Origin: Solibacillus sp. FSL R5-0449
GTDB lineage: Bacteria; Bacillota; Bacilli; Bacillales_A; Planococcaceae
Direction: 5' to 3'
Length of the DNA stretch: 64,000 nucleotides
NCBI RefSeq assembly: GCF_037975215.1
Contig: NZ_CP150239.1
Coordinates: 1,526,001-1,590,000 of the forward strand
Shown here: positions 33,572-41,682 of the stretch, piece after piece
How the letters are laid out: each line of letters starts with the position of its first letter
How positions within the stretch are numbered: the first letter of the stretch is position 1
Program-made: the position numbers and the translations under genes
The notes under the pieces: generated by a model
Database searches by the model: none
Seen by the model: only the letters and a program-made list of their open reading frames with translations
Told to the model about the DNA's origin: nothing

Positions 33572-34513
33572 ATGCAGATCCAATTTTTAGGTACCGGTGC
33601 AGGGATGCCTTCAAAAGAGCGCAATACGAGTTCGATCGCATTCAAATTGCTTGAAGAATGCGGCTCGATTTGGCTGTTTGACTGTGGAGAAGCGACCCAG
33701 CATCAAATTTTGCATACTACGATTAAACCGCGTAAAATCGATAAAATCTTTATTACGCATTTACACGGCGACCATATTTTCGGGCTGCCCGGATTTTTAA
33801 GCTCCCGGTCTTTTTTAGGCGGGGAGGACATGCTTACAATTTACGGGCCGGCCGGGTTACAGCAATGGATTGAACAAACATTGCAATTATCAAAAACCCA
33901 TTTAACGTATCCGATTGAATTTGTCGAAGTAAAAGATGGCATCGTGTTTGAAGATGAGCAGTTTACGGTACGTGCACTGCCGCTGCAGCATGTTGTCCCG
34001 TGCTTCGGTTATCGGATTGAACAAAAGCCGATGCAGGGCGAGCTGCTGATTGACAAGGCTTTGGCATTAGGTGTGCCAAAAGGTCCGCTATTAGGCCAAT
34101 TAAAAGCAGGTCATTCTGTGCAGCTGGAAGATGGCACTGTTGTCAAAAGCAGTGATGTAACGTCACCACCACAGCAAGGGTTCACGGTAGCCATTTTAGG
34201 GGATACGAAATATTGCGAAAACAGTATCCGTTTAGCACAAAACGCTGATGTTGTCGTACACGAAGCAACCTTTGACCATTCCACAATAGAACTGGCGGGC
34301 AAGTACGGACATGCGACAAATACGGAAGCGGCAACTGTCGCGAAAGAAGCACAAGCGAAACATTTACTGTTAAATCACATTAGCGCCCGTTTTTTAAAGC
34401 ATGATCTCATTCCGTTTTTGGAGGAAGCTCAAGCGATTTTTGAAAACAGTTATTTAGCAAATGATTTCAGCCAATTTGAGTGGCGGAAAAACGAATTGCT
34501 GGAAATTGAATAG
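33572..34513 (+). CDS. rnz: Ribonuclease Z
   Basis: 313 aa from ATG 33572 (TAGGAGG upstream; the longer frame to 33494 is rejected). Metallo-beta-lactamase fold with FLGTGAGMPSKERNTSSI at the N-terminus and the zinc motif HLHGDH at residues 63-68. PGFLSSRS, GDTKYCENS and HEATFDHS are further family hallmarks. The enzyme cuts the 3' trailer from tRNA precursors that lack an encoded CCA. Probably essential or important; a return to core genome after the accessory region. Confidence 0.93.
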   Translation: MQIQFLGTGAGMPSKERNTSSIAFKLLEECGSIWLFDCGEATQHQILHTTIKPRKIDKIFITHLHGDHIFGLPGFLSSRSFLGGEDMLTIYGPAGLQQWIEQTLQLSKTHLTYPIEFVEVKDGIVFEDEQFTVRALPLQHVVPCFGYRIEQKPMQGELLIDKALALGVPKGPLLGQLKAGHSVQLEDGTVVKSSDVTSPPQQGFTVAILGDTKYCENSIRLAQNADVVVHEATFDHSTIELAGKYGHATNTEAATVAKEAQAKHLLLNHISARFLKHDLIPFLEEAQAIFENSYLANDFSQFEWRKNELLEIE

Positions 34514-34632
34514 ATGAATTTATTCGAGGTGTATAGTAAACGGGGAAATGTTTACTATATGCCACTTTAATTTTTAAGAGAATTTTGTTCAATTGCAGAA
34601 ATATTCCGCTATAATGGAGAAAAGGGGGATGA

Positions 34633-34866
34633 ATGATGCAGCAACCGACAATTTCACCGAAAGTATTACGATTGCTAGTTATTTTTCCAAATGTCATGAG
34701 CTATATTCTGTTATTTGGGGTCGTTGTGTACATACGAACAAACTTGGACATGCTGAAGGCGACAGATGGCTTAACGATGTGGCTGATCATTGCCGCAGTA
34801 TTAGGTCCGATCTCGCTCTATACGACATTCAGTATTGTAAAGCGCATTAAGAATGGATTATTGTAA
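34633..34866 (+). CDS. Small membrane protein of unknown function
   Basis: 77 aa, two hydrophobic segments (LLVIFPNVMSYILLFGVVV and LTMWLIIAAVLGPISLYTTF). Two adjacent ATG codons (34633 and 34636) follow AAAGGGGGA. Ends in a basic KRIKNGLL tail. No recognised family. Terminator downstream at 34914. Confidence 0.6.
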   Translation: MMQQPTISPKVLRLLVIFPNVMSYILLFGVVVYIRTNLDMLKATDGLTMWLIIAAVLGPISLYTTFSIVKRIKNGLL

Positions 34867-34913
34867 AGATTCCGGTTCGCTTAAGGGGAAAATTAAATAA
34901 ATCATATGCCAAG

Positions 34914-34948
34914 GCACTCAGTTATTTTTTGAACTGAGTGTTTTTTGA
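34914..34948 (+). terminator. Terminator after the 34633 gene
   Basis: CACTCAGTT and AACTGAGTG pair; six T follow. Confidence 0.85.
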
Positions 34949-35046
34949 TTAGAGAAATCAGTCTGATAAGAACTGTTAAAATTTTGAAACTAATGGCAAT
35001 TTCAACCGTATATTAGTTATTATACAAGTTGGGACGGTGATGAAAG

Positions 35047-35268
35047 ATGATAGTGGTGATATTGTCATGGGCTTTGCTATACGGGGTTACGATTTGGACT
35101 TATGTAAACCCTAAGGAAAGCTTGTTATGGGGACGAAGAGGATTATACGAAGAAGAACCTGAGATCACTGAACGTGCTATTCAAAATACTAAAAAGAAAG
35201 CCTTAATTACGATTATCATACTTCCATTCATCGCTCTACTATTTTTTCTTTCTATTAAAATTTTATAA
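35047..35268 (+). CDS. Small membrane protein of unknown function
   Basis: 73 aa. One membrane segment at each end (VVILSWALLYGVTIWTYV and ALITIIILPFIALLFFLSI) with a charged middle (SLLWGRRGLYEEEPEIT). Proline- and glutamate-containing loops of this kind occur in small Bacillus membrane proteins, but no function is known. Start ATG 35047 after GGTGATGAAAG. Followed closely by two more small genes that may share its transcript. Confidence 0.55.
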   Translation: MIVVILSWALLYGVTIWTYVNPKESLLWGRRGLYEEEPEITERAIQNTKKKALITIIILPFIALLFFLSIKIL

Positions 35269-35299
35269 ATTGTAATTCTAGACTGCGGAGGGAAGGCTC

Positions 35300-35629
35300 T
35301 TGAAAAAAATAATTCTCTTTAACTTATTATTTTGTATAGTTGTGGTTTTTGTTGCTTTCAATTATTTTAATAGTAAATCTCGAGGCGCGGTTGTATTCCA
35401 TTATGTGGAGGACTACATGGAAACGAATTATGGAATTGAACGGGAAAATATCATTTTAGTAGAAAATAATTTCCGTAGAGGCATGGGGTTGTTTGAAATA
35501 GAAGTGAAAGATACCGTTACGGAAAACGACTACTTTTATGAAGTCGATATTCGAGATGACTATTCATTAATCTATATAAGAGATCTTTCAGAAATACACC
35601 GAAAAAATAAGGCGAATCAAGAAAGTTGA
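35300..35629 (+). CDS. Membrane-anchored protein, DUF3139-like
   Basis: 109 aa from TTG 35300 (GGAGGG eight bases upstream). One N-terminal membrane segment (ILFNLLFCIVVVFVAFNYF). The extracellular part (HYVEDYMETNYGIERENII, FYEVDIRDDYSLIYI) resembles DUF3139-type small proteins of Bacillus in layout. Function unknown. Lies 31 bases after the preceding gene and probably shares its operon. Confidence 0.6.
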   Translation: MKKIILFNLLFCIVVVFVAFNYFNSKSRGAVVFHYVEDYMETNYGIERENIILVENNFRRGMGLFEIEVKDTVTENDYFYEVDIRDDYSLIYIRDLSEIHRKNKANQES

Positions 35630-35639
35630 GAGGTGGGAA

Positions 35640-35705
35640 ATGATGAAGCAAATTTATGCTTTTGAAAGTATATGGGATTATGTTTCCGTTTCACCAAGTA
35701 ATTAA
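35640..35705 (+). CDS. Possible 21-aa peptide
   Basis: Tandem ATG codons at 35640 and 35643 follow GAGAGGTGGGAA, a convincing ribosome binding site, but the frame closes after 20-21 codons (MKQIYAFESIWDYVSVSPSN). It could be a leader peptide for the gene at 35753, a decayed gene start or chance. Confidence 0.25.
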   Translation: MMKQIYAFESIWDYVSVSPSN

Positions 35706-35752
35706 TCAGATTGTGTTAATATACTCCTAAGTCTTTATATCAGGAGGTTCAC

Positions 35753-36034
35753 ATGAATTTGATCGCGCAACATCCTTATTTTAAAGTAGAAAGAACTGTT
35801 ACAGGTACTGAACAGTTTGAAATAGAGCATGACCGAATCATTTACTTATACAATGACAAAGTGGTTACGCAGAATCGAGAATTTCCGATTAACATTGTGA
35901 TGGATTTTTCTTACCGGAAAATTGCCAATCAAGGGGGGATTCTATATTTACATACGCTTCAAGGGGTCTATACGTATATCGTGAAATCTTCACCGGAAGC
36001 GTTCATCCATGCATATAGAGCATACTTCAAGTGA
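35753..36034 (+). CDS. Small soluble protein of unknown function
   Basis: 93 aa, ATG 35753 after CAGGAGGTTCAC. All-beta pattern ending in a helix (FEIEHDRIIYLYNDKVVTQ, GILYLHTLQGVYTYIVKSS, PEAFIHAYRAYFK), which suggests a PH-like fold as seen in other small Bacillus proteins. No membrane segment. Function unknown. Confidence 0.65.
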   Translation: MNLIAQHPYFKVERTVTGTEQFEIEHDRIIYLYNDKVVTQNREFPINIVMDFSYRKIANQGGILYLHTLQGVYTYIVKSSPEAFIHAYRAYFK

Positions 36035-36129
36035 AAAGCAGTATTTAATGAATTGGATTTTTATGGTAGTATACGGAGTAAGTCTTGAATAAACACTAAA
36101 AGTATATTCGCATAACAAGGAGGAGAATT

Positions 36130-36825
36130 TTGTTATATTTAACACTATTGATAGCTTTGGTTATGGTCGTTTTGACGACGAAGCTTACTCAAAAATTTAA
36201 TTTATCAAGCAACTGGTTCATCGTCGTTCAAATTAGCGCATCATTATTCATCATATTGTTTGGTGATCTTGAAGTTAGTTATATTAATCAAATTGAATTA
36301 GGACTTTTGGCGATTCCATTTTCTTTATTATTCCTAGTAGGGTTCACTAATGTAATGAATATAGAAGAAGAACAGCAACCATTAATTTTGCTGTTACCTT
36401 GTATTTCTTTACTTTGTCTTTCCGCAGCTTCTTTTGTTATGGGGTACACATTTGTTTCGATCACCGGCCTATTTGCTGTATTAACAATTATGTTGTGTCG
36501 TTCAGTTATAGGAGAAAAGGTTTTAGAAAGATCCTTTACTACATCGATCGGTTTTGTAATGGCAGTATTATCCCTGATGCTATTTAAAAGTTCATTTATT
36601 ACAATTTACATACCGATTTTTACATTGGCATTACCGTTAGCAATTTATCTTATTTTACAAATGAAAATAACAAGTGCACAGGCAATGATAATTAGCGCTT
36701 CAATTGCTGTATTATTCGGATTACTAATGTTTATCATTCCGTTTAACGTAGTATGGTACTTGGTCGTTGGGGCAACAGTCGTTTTAGCTATTTCACAATT
36801 TTCGAGGAAGTATCGATTTATTTAG
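36130..36825 (+). CDS. Polytopic membrane protein of unknown function
   Basis: 231 aa, TTG start at 36130 preceded by AAGGAGGAG. About seven or eight hydrophobic segments cover nearly the entire length, separated by very short loops. No transporter motif or charged membrane residue pattern that I recognise. Single gene between a PH-like protein and a Nudix hydrolase. Confidence 0.6.
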   Translation: MLYLTLLIALVMVVLTTKLTQKFNLSSNWFIVVQISASLFIILFGDLEVSYINQIELGLLAIPFSLLFLVGFTNVMNIEEEQQPLILLLPCISLLCLSAASFVMGYTFVSITGLFAVLTIMLCRSVIGEKVLERSFTTSIGFVMAVLSLMLFKSSFITIYIPIFTLALPLAIYLILQMKITSAQAMIISASIAVLFGLLMFIIPFNVVWYLVVGATVVLAISQFSRKYRFI

Positions 36826-36866
36826 TGATTTTCAAGTTTCATTTAAACTAGTAGTAGGTGATGACT

Positions 36867-37316
36867 TTGGGATATATTATGGAATTGCGCAAAAAGATTG
36901 GTACTGATCCAATCATTATGGTGGGAGCTTGCGTTTTAATAGTGAATGAGAAGACACAGTTACTTCTACAACATAGAAAAGATAATAATAGCTGGGGACT
37001 TCCTGGTGGAGCGATGGAATTAGGTGAAAGCTTGGAAGAAGTGGCAGTGAGGGAAATGGAAGAGGAAACCGGATTAACCCCCACACGGTTGGAATTATTC
37101 AGAACATTTTCAGGTAAAGAGTTTTATTATAAATATCCTCATGGTGATGAAGTTTATAACGTTGTTACCGCCTTTATCTGTAAAAACTATGAAGGTTCGA
37201 TTAAATTCGATGAATCAGAAGCAACGGATATACGATTTTTCGATTTAACAGATTTACCGGTAATCAGTCCTCCAGATGATCCGGTAATTAAGGATTTCTT
37301 GAAAACTTGTAACTAA
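36867..37316 (+). CDS. Nudix hydrolase (MutT/ADP-ribose pyrophosphatase-like)
   Basis: 149 aa from TTG 36867, which yields the family N-terminus MGYIMELRKKIG; ATG 36861 would add two residues. The Nudix box is canonical: GGAMELGESLEEVAVREMEE followed by ETGL (residues about 51-74). Preceded by SWGLPGGA, typical for Nudix proteins of Bacillus that clean up modified or non-standard nucleotides. The substrate is unknown. A terminator follows. Confidence 0.88.
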   Translation: MGYIMELRKKIGTDPIIMVGACVLIVNEKTQLLLQHRKDNNSWGLPGGAMELGESLEEVAVREMEEETGLTPTRLELFRTFSGKEFYYKYPHGDEVYNVVTAFICKNYEGSIKFDESEATDIRFFDLTDLPVISPPDDPVIKDFLKTCN

Positions 37317-37333
37317 TAATATATAGCTAAAGT

Positions 37334-37365
37334 AAAACGCTCAGAAATAGAAATCTGAGCGTTTT
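37334..37365. terminator. Terminator between convergent genes
   Basis: AAAACGCTCAGA and TCTGAGCGTTTT pair around AATAGAAA; serves the Nudix gene and, on the other strand, the 37369 gene region. Confidence 0.8.
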
Positions 37366-37368
37366 TCA

Positions 37369-37917
37369 TCAATATTCTATAGAGAGACGATACTTAATGC
37401 GTTCTCCGATTTCATGTTCTTCATCGTTCATCGCATCATATAAAGCTTGCATATTATATCGAGTAAGGTCATTGATATCCTTAGCTATAAAACGTACTGC
37501 ATGGAGAACCTGAGATAAATCAGCCACTTGTTCTTCTGTAAGTGAACCTTTATCATCATAAGTTAAAAAATACCTATCTACCTTGGACAGTTTAGAATAC
37601 AATTCCGGATGGGCGGACTCAGTACGGAGTCTAAAAAAAAGGTTTTCCGATGCGGTATTAAATAATCTTGAAAGTCTAAAGATTTCATTTTTGTTTTCTT
37701 CAGTTATAGGCTGAGAAAAATCAAACATTAATAGCTGCTCTGCCGCATCTTCCCATAAATAGAGGTCGCTTCTATAATGATTACCAATTTGTTCTTCCAG
37801 GGTACTTACTTTTTCCTCTAATTGATTTGCTTCAATTTTTGTTGTGAGGTTAAACAAAACAACTGTTAAAAAAGCTACTACTATTACAAATCCAATTACA
37901 TACTTCAACCATTTCAC
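37369..37917 (-). CDS. Membrane-anchored helical protein of unknown function
   Basis: 182 aa from GTG 37917 (TGGAGTG about eight bases upstream; the frame opens with another GTG at 37932). One N-terminal membrane segment (YVIGFVIVVAFLTVVLF), then a long extracytoplasmic helical region beginning with a coiled-coil-like stretch (ANQLEEKVSTLEEQIG). No family recognised. Single gene. Confidence 0.6.
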   Translation of the reverse strand: MKWLKYVIGFVIVVAFLTVVLFNLTTKIEANQLEEKVSTLEEQIGNHYRSDLYLWEDAAEQLLMFDFSQPITEENKNEIFRLSRLFNTASENLFFRLRTESAHPELYSKLSKVDRYFLTYDDKGSLTEEQVADLSQVLHAVRFIAKDINDLTRYNMQALYDAMNDEEHEIGERIKYRLSIEY

Positions 37918-38124
37918 TTTATCACACTCCACTATTTATACATCAACAACAATTTTTAAACCTCTATAGCCCTAAATAAATATTTTCCAATTTAAATAAA
38001 TAAATGTTTTATATTACTATTTTAACATAAATAACCTAATGTGAATTGAAGTGATATAGGAGAGAGATAGAATTCTAGTGAGTTTCTCTAATGTAAAATG
38101 GTGAAAAGATATAGGAGGTAGAGA

Positions 38125-38298
38125 TTGAAAAAGTTACTTGGTTTAATAATAGGAACAGTTGCAGGTTGGCTAATATGGGGATACTTTACGGATGATTTTT
38201 CAGGGGAAAGGCTGTTCATGTTTTTAACGGGAATCATTATGGGGTATATAATCGGTAGAATTGTCCCCAAACGAAAAAAGGTTGATTTAGGAACTTGA
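38125..38298 (+). CDS. Small membrane protein, 57 aa
   Basis: TTG 38125 follows TAGGAGGTAGA. The product has two membrane segments (LLGLIIGTVAGWLIWGYF and FMFLTGIIMGYIIGRIV) and a basic tail (PKRKKVD). A perfect terminator follows at 38331. Too short for ordinary ORF cut-offs, but the ribosome binding site, topology and terminator support it. Confidence 0.65.
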   Translation: MKKLLGLIIGTVAGWLIWGYFTDDFSGERLFMFLTGIIMGYIIGRIVPKRKKVDLGT

Positions 38299-38330
38299 TG
38301 GTTGCTTATTTTTATAAGTATTTAATAAAT

Positions 38331-38367
38331 GGGGCGTGATTCTTAATTAAGAATTAGCGCCCTTTTA
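38331..38367 (+). terminator. Terminator after the 57-aa membrane protein gene
   Basis: GGGCG-TGATTCTT pairs with AAGAATTA-GCGCCC around AATT; TTTTATT follows. Member of the recurrent GCG-ATTCTT hairpin group. Confidence 0.8.
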
Positions 38368-38401
38368 TTATTGTGGAGCCCCATTATATAGGAGATATGA
38401 T

Positions 38402-38509
38402 ATGAATACTTGGGTTTTAGTAGAGGACAAAGTAGCGGTTTATCAAAAACCTATTGACTATGCATATTTCCTAACTAACAATAACCTTTATGCAAAAACT
38501 GAATCGTAA
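38402..38509 (+). CDS. Possible 35-aa protein upstream of the PBP gene
   Basis: ATG 38402 with GGAGA six bases upstream; 35 codons (MNTWVLVEDKVAVYQKPI, then DYAYFLTNN). It ends 20 bases before the PBP gene start. It may be a small real gene or an upstream peptide that couples translation. Confidence 0.35.
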   Translation: MNTWVLVEDKVAVYQKPIDYAYFLTNNNLYAKTES

Positions 38510-38529
38510 GACTAAAGGTGGAACGAAAC

Positions 38530-40743
38530 GTGAAAAGAGTGGAAAGAAGACAGCAGCAAAAATTAACCGGGCGGGTATGGCGTAAGGTTAAAGATAAAAA
38601 AATAATCATGAAAGTAATACTAGGACTTTCCATATTTTTATTGTGCTGTTTGCTCGTATTTAATATTTTTATATGGAAAAGTGATGTCAGTAAACTCGAA
38701 GAACCTACGCCGCAGCCAACGATTATTTATGATCAAAATGGAGAGGTAGCCAGTAAAGTAACAGGTTCCAAAATAGATGGCGTCAATATAGATCAAATTC
38801 CGGAACATCTGATTCATGCTGTAATTGCAACGGAAGACCAGAAGTTTTACATGCATAGTGGGATTAACATGATAGGAATTGTCCGTGCAATGACTCAAAA
38901 TACGATGAGTGGAGAAATTGTTGCTGGAGGAAGTACGATTACACAGCAGTTGGCTAAAAACGTCTTTCTAACACAAGAACGTACCTATACGAGGAAGTTT
39001 AAAGAGCTCATTTTGACGAAAAAAATTGAACGAACATATGAGAAAGACGAAATTATGGAACGCTATTTAAATCAGATCTATTTTGGTGAAGGAGCCTGGG
39101 GCGTACAGCGTGCTTCCCAAACATATTTCGGCAAAGACGTGAGTGAATTAACATTAGGCGAGTCGGCCATGCTTGCAGGTTTGATTAAAGCGCCTTCGAT
39201 ATTATCACCTATAAAAGATATGGATAAATCAGTTCAACGGAGAGACCTTGTTCTATCATTAATGGAAAAGGAAGGGTACATTACTCCAAATGAAGTGAAA
39301 GATGGAAAAGCACAACCTATCGTAGTAGAGGGTAAAAAATTTGATGAGTATAAGGGGAAATATCCTTATTATGTAGATCATATTATTGACGAAGCGATTA
39401 AACAATACGGGCTTACAGAAAATGAAGTTCTCTCAGGCGGACTTCATATCTATACAGAACTGAATCCTGCAATCCAAAATACAGTTGAACAGGTATATAA
39501 CGATAATGAACTATTTCCTGAAGGGCAATCTGATCAGCTCATCCAAAGTGGGGCAATATTTATCAATCCGTCAACTGGAGGAATCAGTGCTCTTGTTGGA
39601 GGAAGGGGAGACCATACTTTTAGAGGGTTTAATCAAGCAACTCAATTAAAACGTCAACCAGCATCCGCTATAAAACCATTGGCGGCATATACTCCTGCTC
39701 TGGAACAAGGCTATGGAATGTATGATAAATTACCAGATACACCGATTAATATTGACGGGTATCAGCCAATGAACTATGACAAACGATTCCATGGAGAAGT
39801 CACAATGTATGAAGCATTGGTAAATTCATACAATATCCCACCGGTATGGCTATTAAATAATATGGGATTGAAATCCGGTATTAATGCAGTGGAGCGTTTT
39901 GGCATTGAATTGAAAGAAGAGGATCATAATTTAAGTTTAGCACTTGGTGGTTTGAATGAAGGGGTTTCTCCTTTACAAATGGCTCAGGCATTTTCAACAT
40001 TTCCTAATGATGGGGTAATGGTAGAAGCTCATGCCATACAAAAAATTGAAGATGCAGACGGCAAGATCATTGCTAAGTGGGAGCACAATGAGACGAACGT
40101 GACAAAGCCCCTAGTTGCTCAAGAAATAACATATATGCTTAAAGGTGTTGTCGAAGAAGGTTCAGCGAAAAATGCTCAAGTAGATGGATGGGAAATAGCC
40201 GGCAAAACGGGCACATCAGAGCTTCCATTTGCGAATTCCGGTGGTGCAAAGGACCACTGGTTTGTTGGATATACACCGGAAATAGTGGGCGCAATCTGGA
40301 TGGGCTATGATCAAACAGATGAAAATCATTATTTATCAGGAACTGGCGGAATGACTGCCACAAAGGTTTTCAATGAAATTTTGACTGAATCGATTACTGA
40401 GTTTAACCAAAAAGAATTTGCCCTACCGCTACTGGTCAAACAGCTAAAAGAGCAGGAAAAGAAAGAGAAAGAGCAGAAGAAGCAAGAAATGAAAGAGATG
40501 GAGAAGAAGAAAGATAAAGAGAAAAAAGAAAGAGATAAAGGGAAGAAAGAAAAGGATAAAGAAAAGAAGGAAAAACAAAAAGAAAAGAAAGATATAAATA
40601 AAGATAAAGAAAAGAAAGAGAGAGATAAAGAGAAGAAGGACAAGGAAAAAGAGAAGAAAGAGAGGGATAAAGAAAAGCAAAAGGAGAAGCATGAGAAAGA
40701 TCAAGAAAAGAAAAAAGAGAAGAAAGACAAAGAACATGAGTAA
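38530..40743 (+). CDS. Class A penicillin-binding protein (transglycosylase/transpeptidase), PBP2C/PbpF-like, with a Lys/Glu-rich tail
   Basis: 737 aa from GTG 38530 (AGGTGGAA upstream). A short basic cytoplasmic part, one membrane anchor (MKVILGLSIFLLCCLLVFNI), a GT51 domain (ATEDQKFYMHSGIN, GGSTITQQLAKN) and a transpeptidase domain with SAIK (Ser379), SYN (433-435) and KTG (559-561). It polymerises and cross-links peptidoglycan outside the membrane. The last 100 residues (from about 638) are almost only Lys, Glu, Asp and Gln in KEK/KDK patterns, an unusually long charged tail. A terminator follows at 40786. Confidence 0.92.
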   Translation: MKRVERRQQQKLTGRVWRKVKDKKIIMKVILGLSIFLLCCLLVFNIFIWKSDVSKLEEPTPQPTIIYDQNGEVASKVTGSKIDGVNIDQIPEHLIHAVIATEDQKFYMHSGINMIGIVRAMTQNTMSGEIVAGGSTITQQLAKNVFLTQERTYTRKFKELILTKKIERTYEKDEIMERYLNQIYFGEGAWGVQRASQTYFGKDVSELTLGESAMLAGLIKAPSILSPIKDMDKSVQRRDLVLSLMEKEGYITPNEVKDGKAQPIVVEGKKFDEYKGKYPYYVDHIIDEAIKQYGLTENEVLSGGLHIYTELNPAIQNTVEQVYNDNELFPEGQSDQLIQSGAIFINPSTGGISALVGGRGDHTFRGFNQATQLKRQPASAIKPLAAYTPALEQGYGMYDKLPDTPINIDGYQPMNYDKRFHGEVTMYEALVNSYNIPPVWLLNNMGLKSGINAVERFGIELKEEDHNLSLALGGLNEGVSPLQMAQAFSTFPNDGVMVEAHAIQKIEDADGKIIAKWEHNETNVTKPLVAQEITYMLKGVVEEGSAKNAQVDGWEIAGKTGTSELPFANSGGAKDHWFVGYTPEIVGAIWMGYDQTDENHYLSGTGGMTATKVFNEILTESITEFNQKEFALPLLVKQLKEQEKKEKEQKKQEMKEMEKKKDKEKKERDKGKKEKDKEKKEKQKEKKDINKDKEKKERDKEKKDKEKEKKERDKEKQKEKHEKDQEKKKEKKDKEHE
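40441..40740 (+). repeat. Purine-rich low-complexity region coding the PBP tail
   Basis: Roughly 300 bp of AAAGA/GATAAAGA-type imperfect repeats, with AGAAAGAGAGAGATAAAGA-like units recurring. It is translated into the Lys/Glu tail of the PBP. Likely to vary in length by slippage. Confidence 0.8.
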
Positions 40744-40785
40744 AATAGGTTTCGACGATTTTACAGCATGGAAGTAATTATAAAA

Positions 40786-40818
40786 GGCAATCTTCAAAAA
40801 AATGAAGATTGCCAGTTT
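40786..40818 (+). terminator. Terminator after the PBP gene
   Basis: GGCAATCTTCA and TGAAGATTGCC pair around AAAAAA; TTTTT follows. Confidence 0.85.
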
Positions 40819-40876
40819 TTATTTGGACCCCCTATTATTAGGGGAGACCTTTTATGCAACAGTTTCAGATTCTTTG

Positions 40877-41083
40877 CTAGTGCTTCGGTGCCTCCAACGT
40901 ATAGGAAATCCTGCCTTTTCCAAAAAAGATCCACAAAAGCCCCATGATGATTGAGCCCATAAAGAAGTTATAAAAACTTGTTTCTATTTGTCCGATTGTT
41001 TTTCCTAGTTCTGCATAGATTGCGCCTTCAAAGCTAAGTGCGGCTCCAGCTAAAAAAGCAAATAGATAAAATATAAAGCGCAT
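40877..41083 (-). pseudogene. Truncated YdcZ-family (DMT) membrane protein
   Basis: 68 codons that match the first half of YdcZ/DUF606 proteins (FLAGAALSFEGAIYAELGKT, FFMGSIIMGLLWIFFGKGR, then LEAPKH and a stop). Complete members have about 140 residues and at least two more membrane segments. The homology ends abruptly at the stop codon, as expected after a deletion. It lies 78 bases after an ArsR-type gene and has its own copy of that gene's operator. Confidence 0.65.
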
Positions 41084-41112
41084 AGTTGAAATCCTCTTTT
41101 CGGTATAATTGT

Positions 41113-41132
41113 ATATCTAGATAAATCGATAT
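41113..41132. promoter_or_regulatory. ArsR-type operator, copy 2 (before the YdcZ fragment)
   Basis: ATATCTAGATAAATCGATAT, 16 of 20 bases identical to the site at 41488-41507, with identical outer arms. Confidence 0.65.
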
Positions 41133-41160
41133 ATTGATTGATAAAAAAACAGAAATCCTA

Positions 41161-41475
41161 TTAGATATCTGTTTTAAAGTATTCAGCTAACTGTTGAATA
41201 AAGTCTTCATTACGTCTGTAATACGTCCATTGGCCATGACGAATCGACTCAAGTAAACCAGCTTTTTGCATCATATTTAAGTAGCTCGAAATCGTGGATT
41301 GAGAAATTTTGGCTTTTTCCTGAATATCCCCAACACATACTCCACCTTTGTAACTTACCTCCTTTGGTAGGTGAGCGCCTTGCTTTGGAAAGTGTTTCTC
41401 GGGTTCCCTTAACCACTCCAGAATATTGAGTCTTGTTTCATTCGATAATGCTTTGAATACATCAATAGGTTCCAT
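41161..41475 (-). CDS. ArsR-family winged-helix regulator
   Basis: 104 aa. KALSNETRLNILEWLREPE at the N-terminus and the recognition helix region AKISQSTISSYLNMMQKAGL, then LLESIRHGQWTYYRRNE. It belongs to the ArsR/SmtB group; one Cys (GGVCVGD) is not enough to infer metal binding. It lies upstream of the truncated YdcZ gene, and identical 20-bp operators precede both genes, so it probably represses itself and that transporter. ATG at 41475. Confidence 0.82.
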   Translation of the reverse strand: MEPIDVFKALSNETRLNILEWLREPEKHFPKQGAHLPKEVSYKGGVCVGDIQEKAKISQSTISSYLNMMQKAGLLESIRHGQWTYYRRNEDFIQQLAEYFKTDI

Positions 41476-41481
41476 GCGGGT

Positions 41482-41514
41482 AATTATATATCTAGAATTC
41501 TCGATATGTCAAGG
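41482..41514 (-). promoter_or_regulatory. SigA promoter with embedded ArsR-type operator
   Basis: On the minus strand TTGACA (41511-41506), 18 bp, TATAAT. The spacer is filled by the near-palindrome ATATCGAGAATTCTAGATAT (41507-41488). Binding there would block RNA polymerase directly. Confidence 0.7.
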
Positions 41515-41561
41515 TAAGGTAATCATGGTATTTCCCAGGAAAAGTAAATGATCACAAAGAG

Positions 41562-41600
41562 AAAAAGCTTGATTCTTTTTGAGGAATCAAGCTTTTTGAA
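41562..41600. terminator. Hairpin terminator between the ArsR region and proC
   Basis: AAAAAGCTTGATTC and GAATCAAGCTTTTT pair around TTTTTGAG. Placed downstream of proC (minus strand). Confidence 0.8.
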
Positions 41601-41682
41601 GATTGGGTTGCTGAAAATTAAGTTCATCAGGAGCCCTCTAGTATTTAAAGTTATATGCTACAAATAAGTTCAACGAGTATGT

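Noticed and set aside
40444-40797. Long minus-strand ORFs rich in Phe, Leu and Ser
   Set aside because: They are the complement of the purine-rich Lys/Glu tail of the PBP gene and have no start signals.
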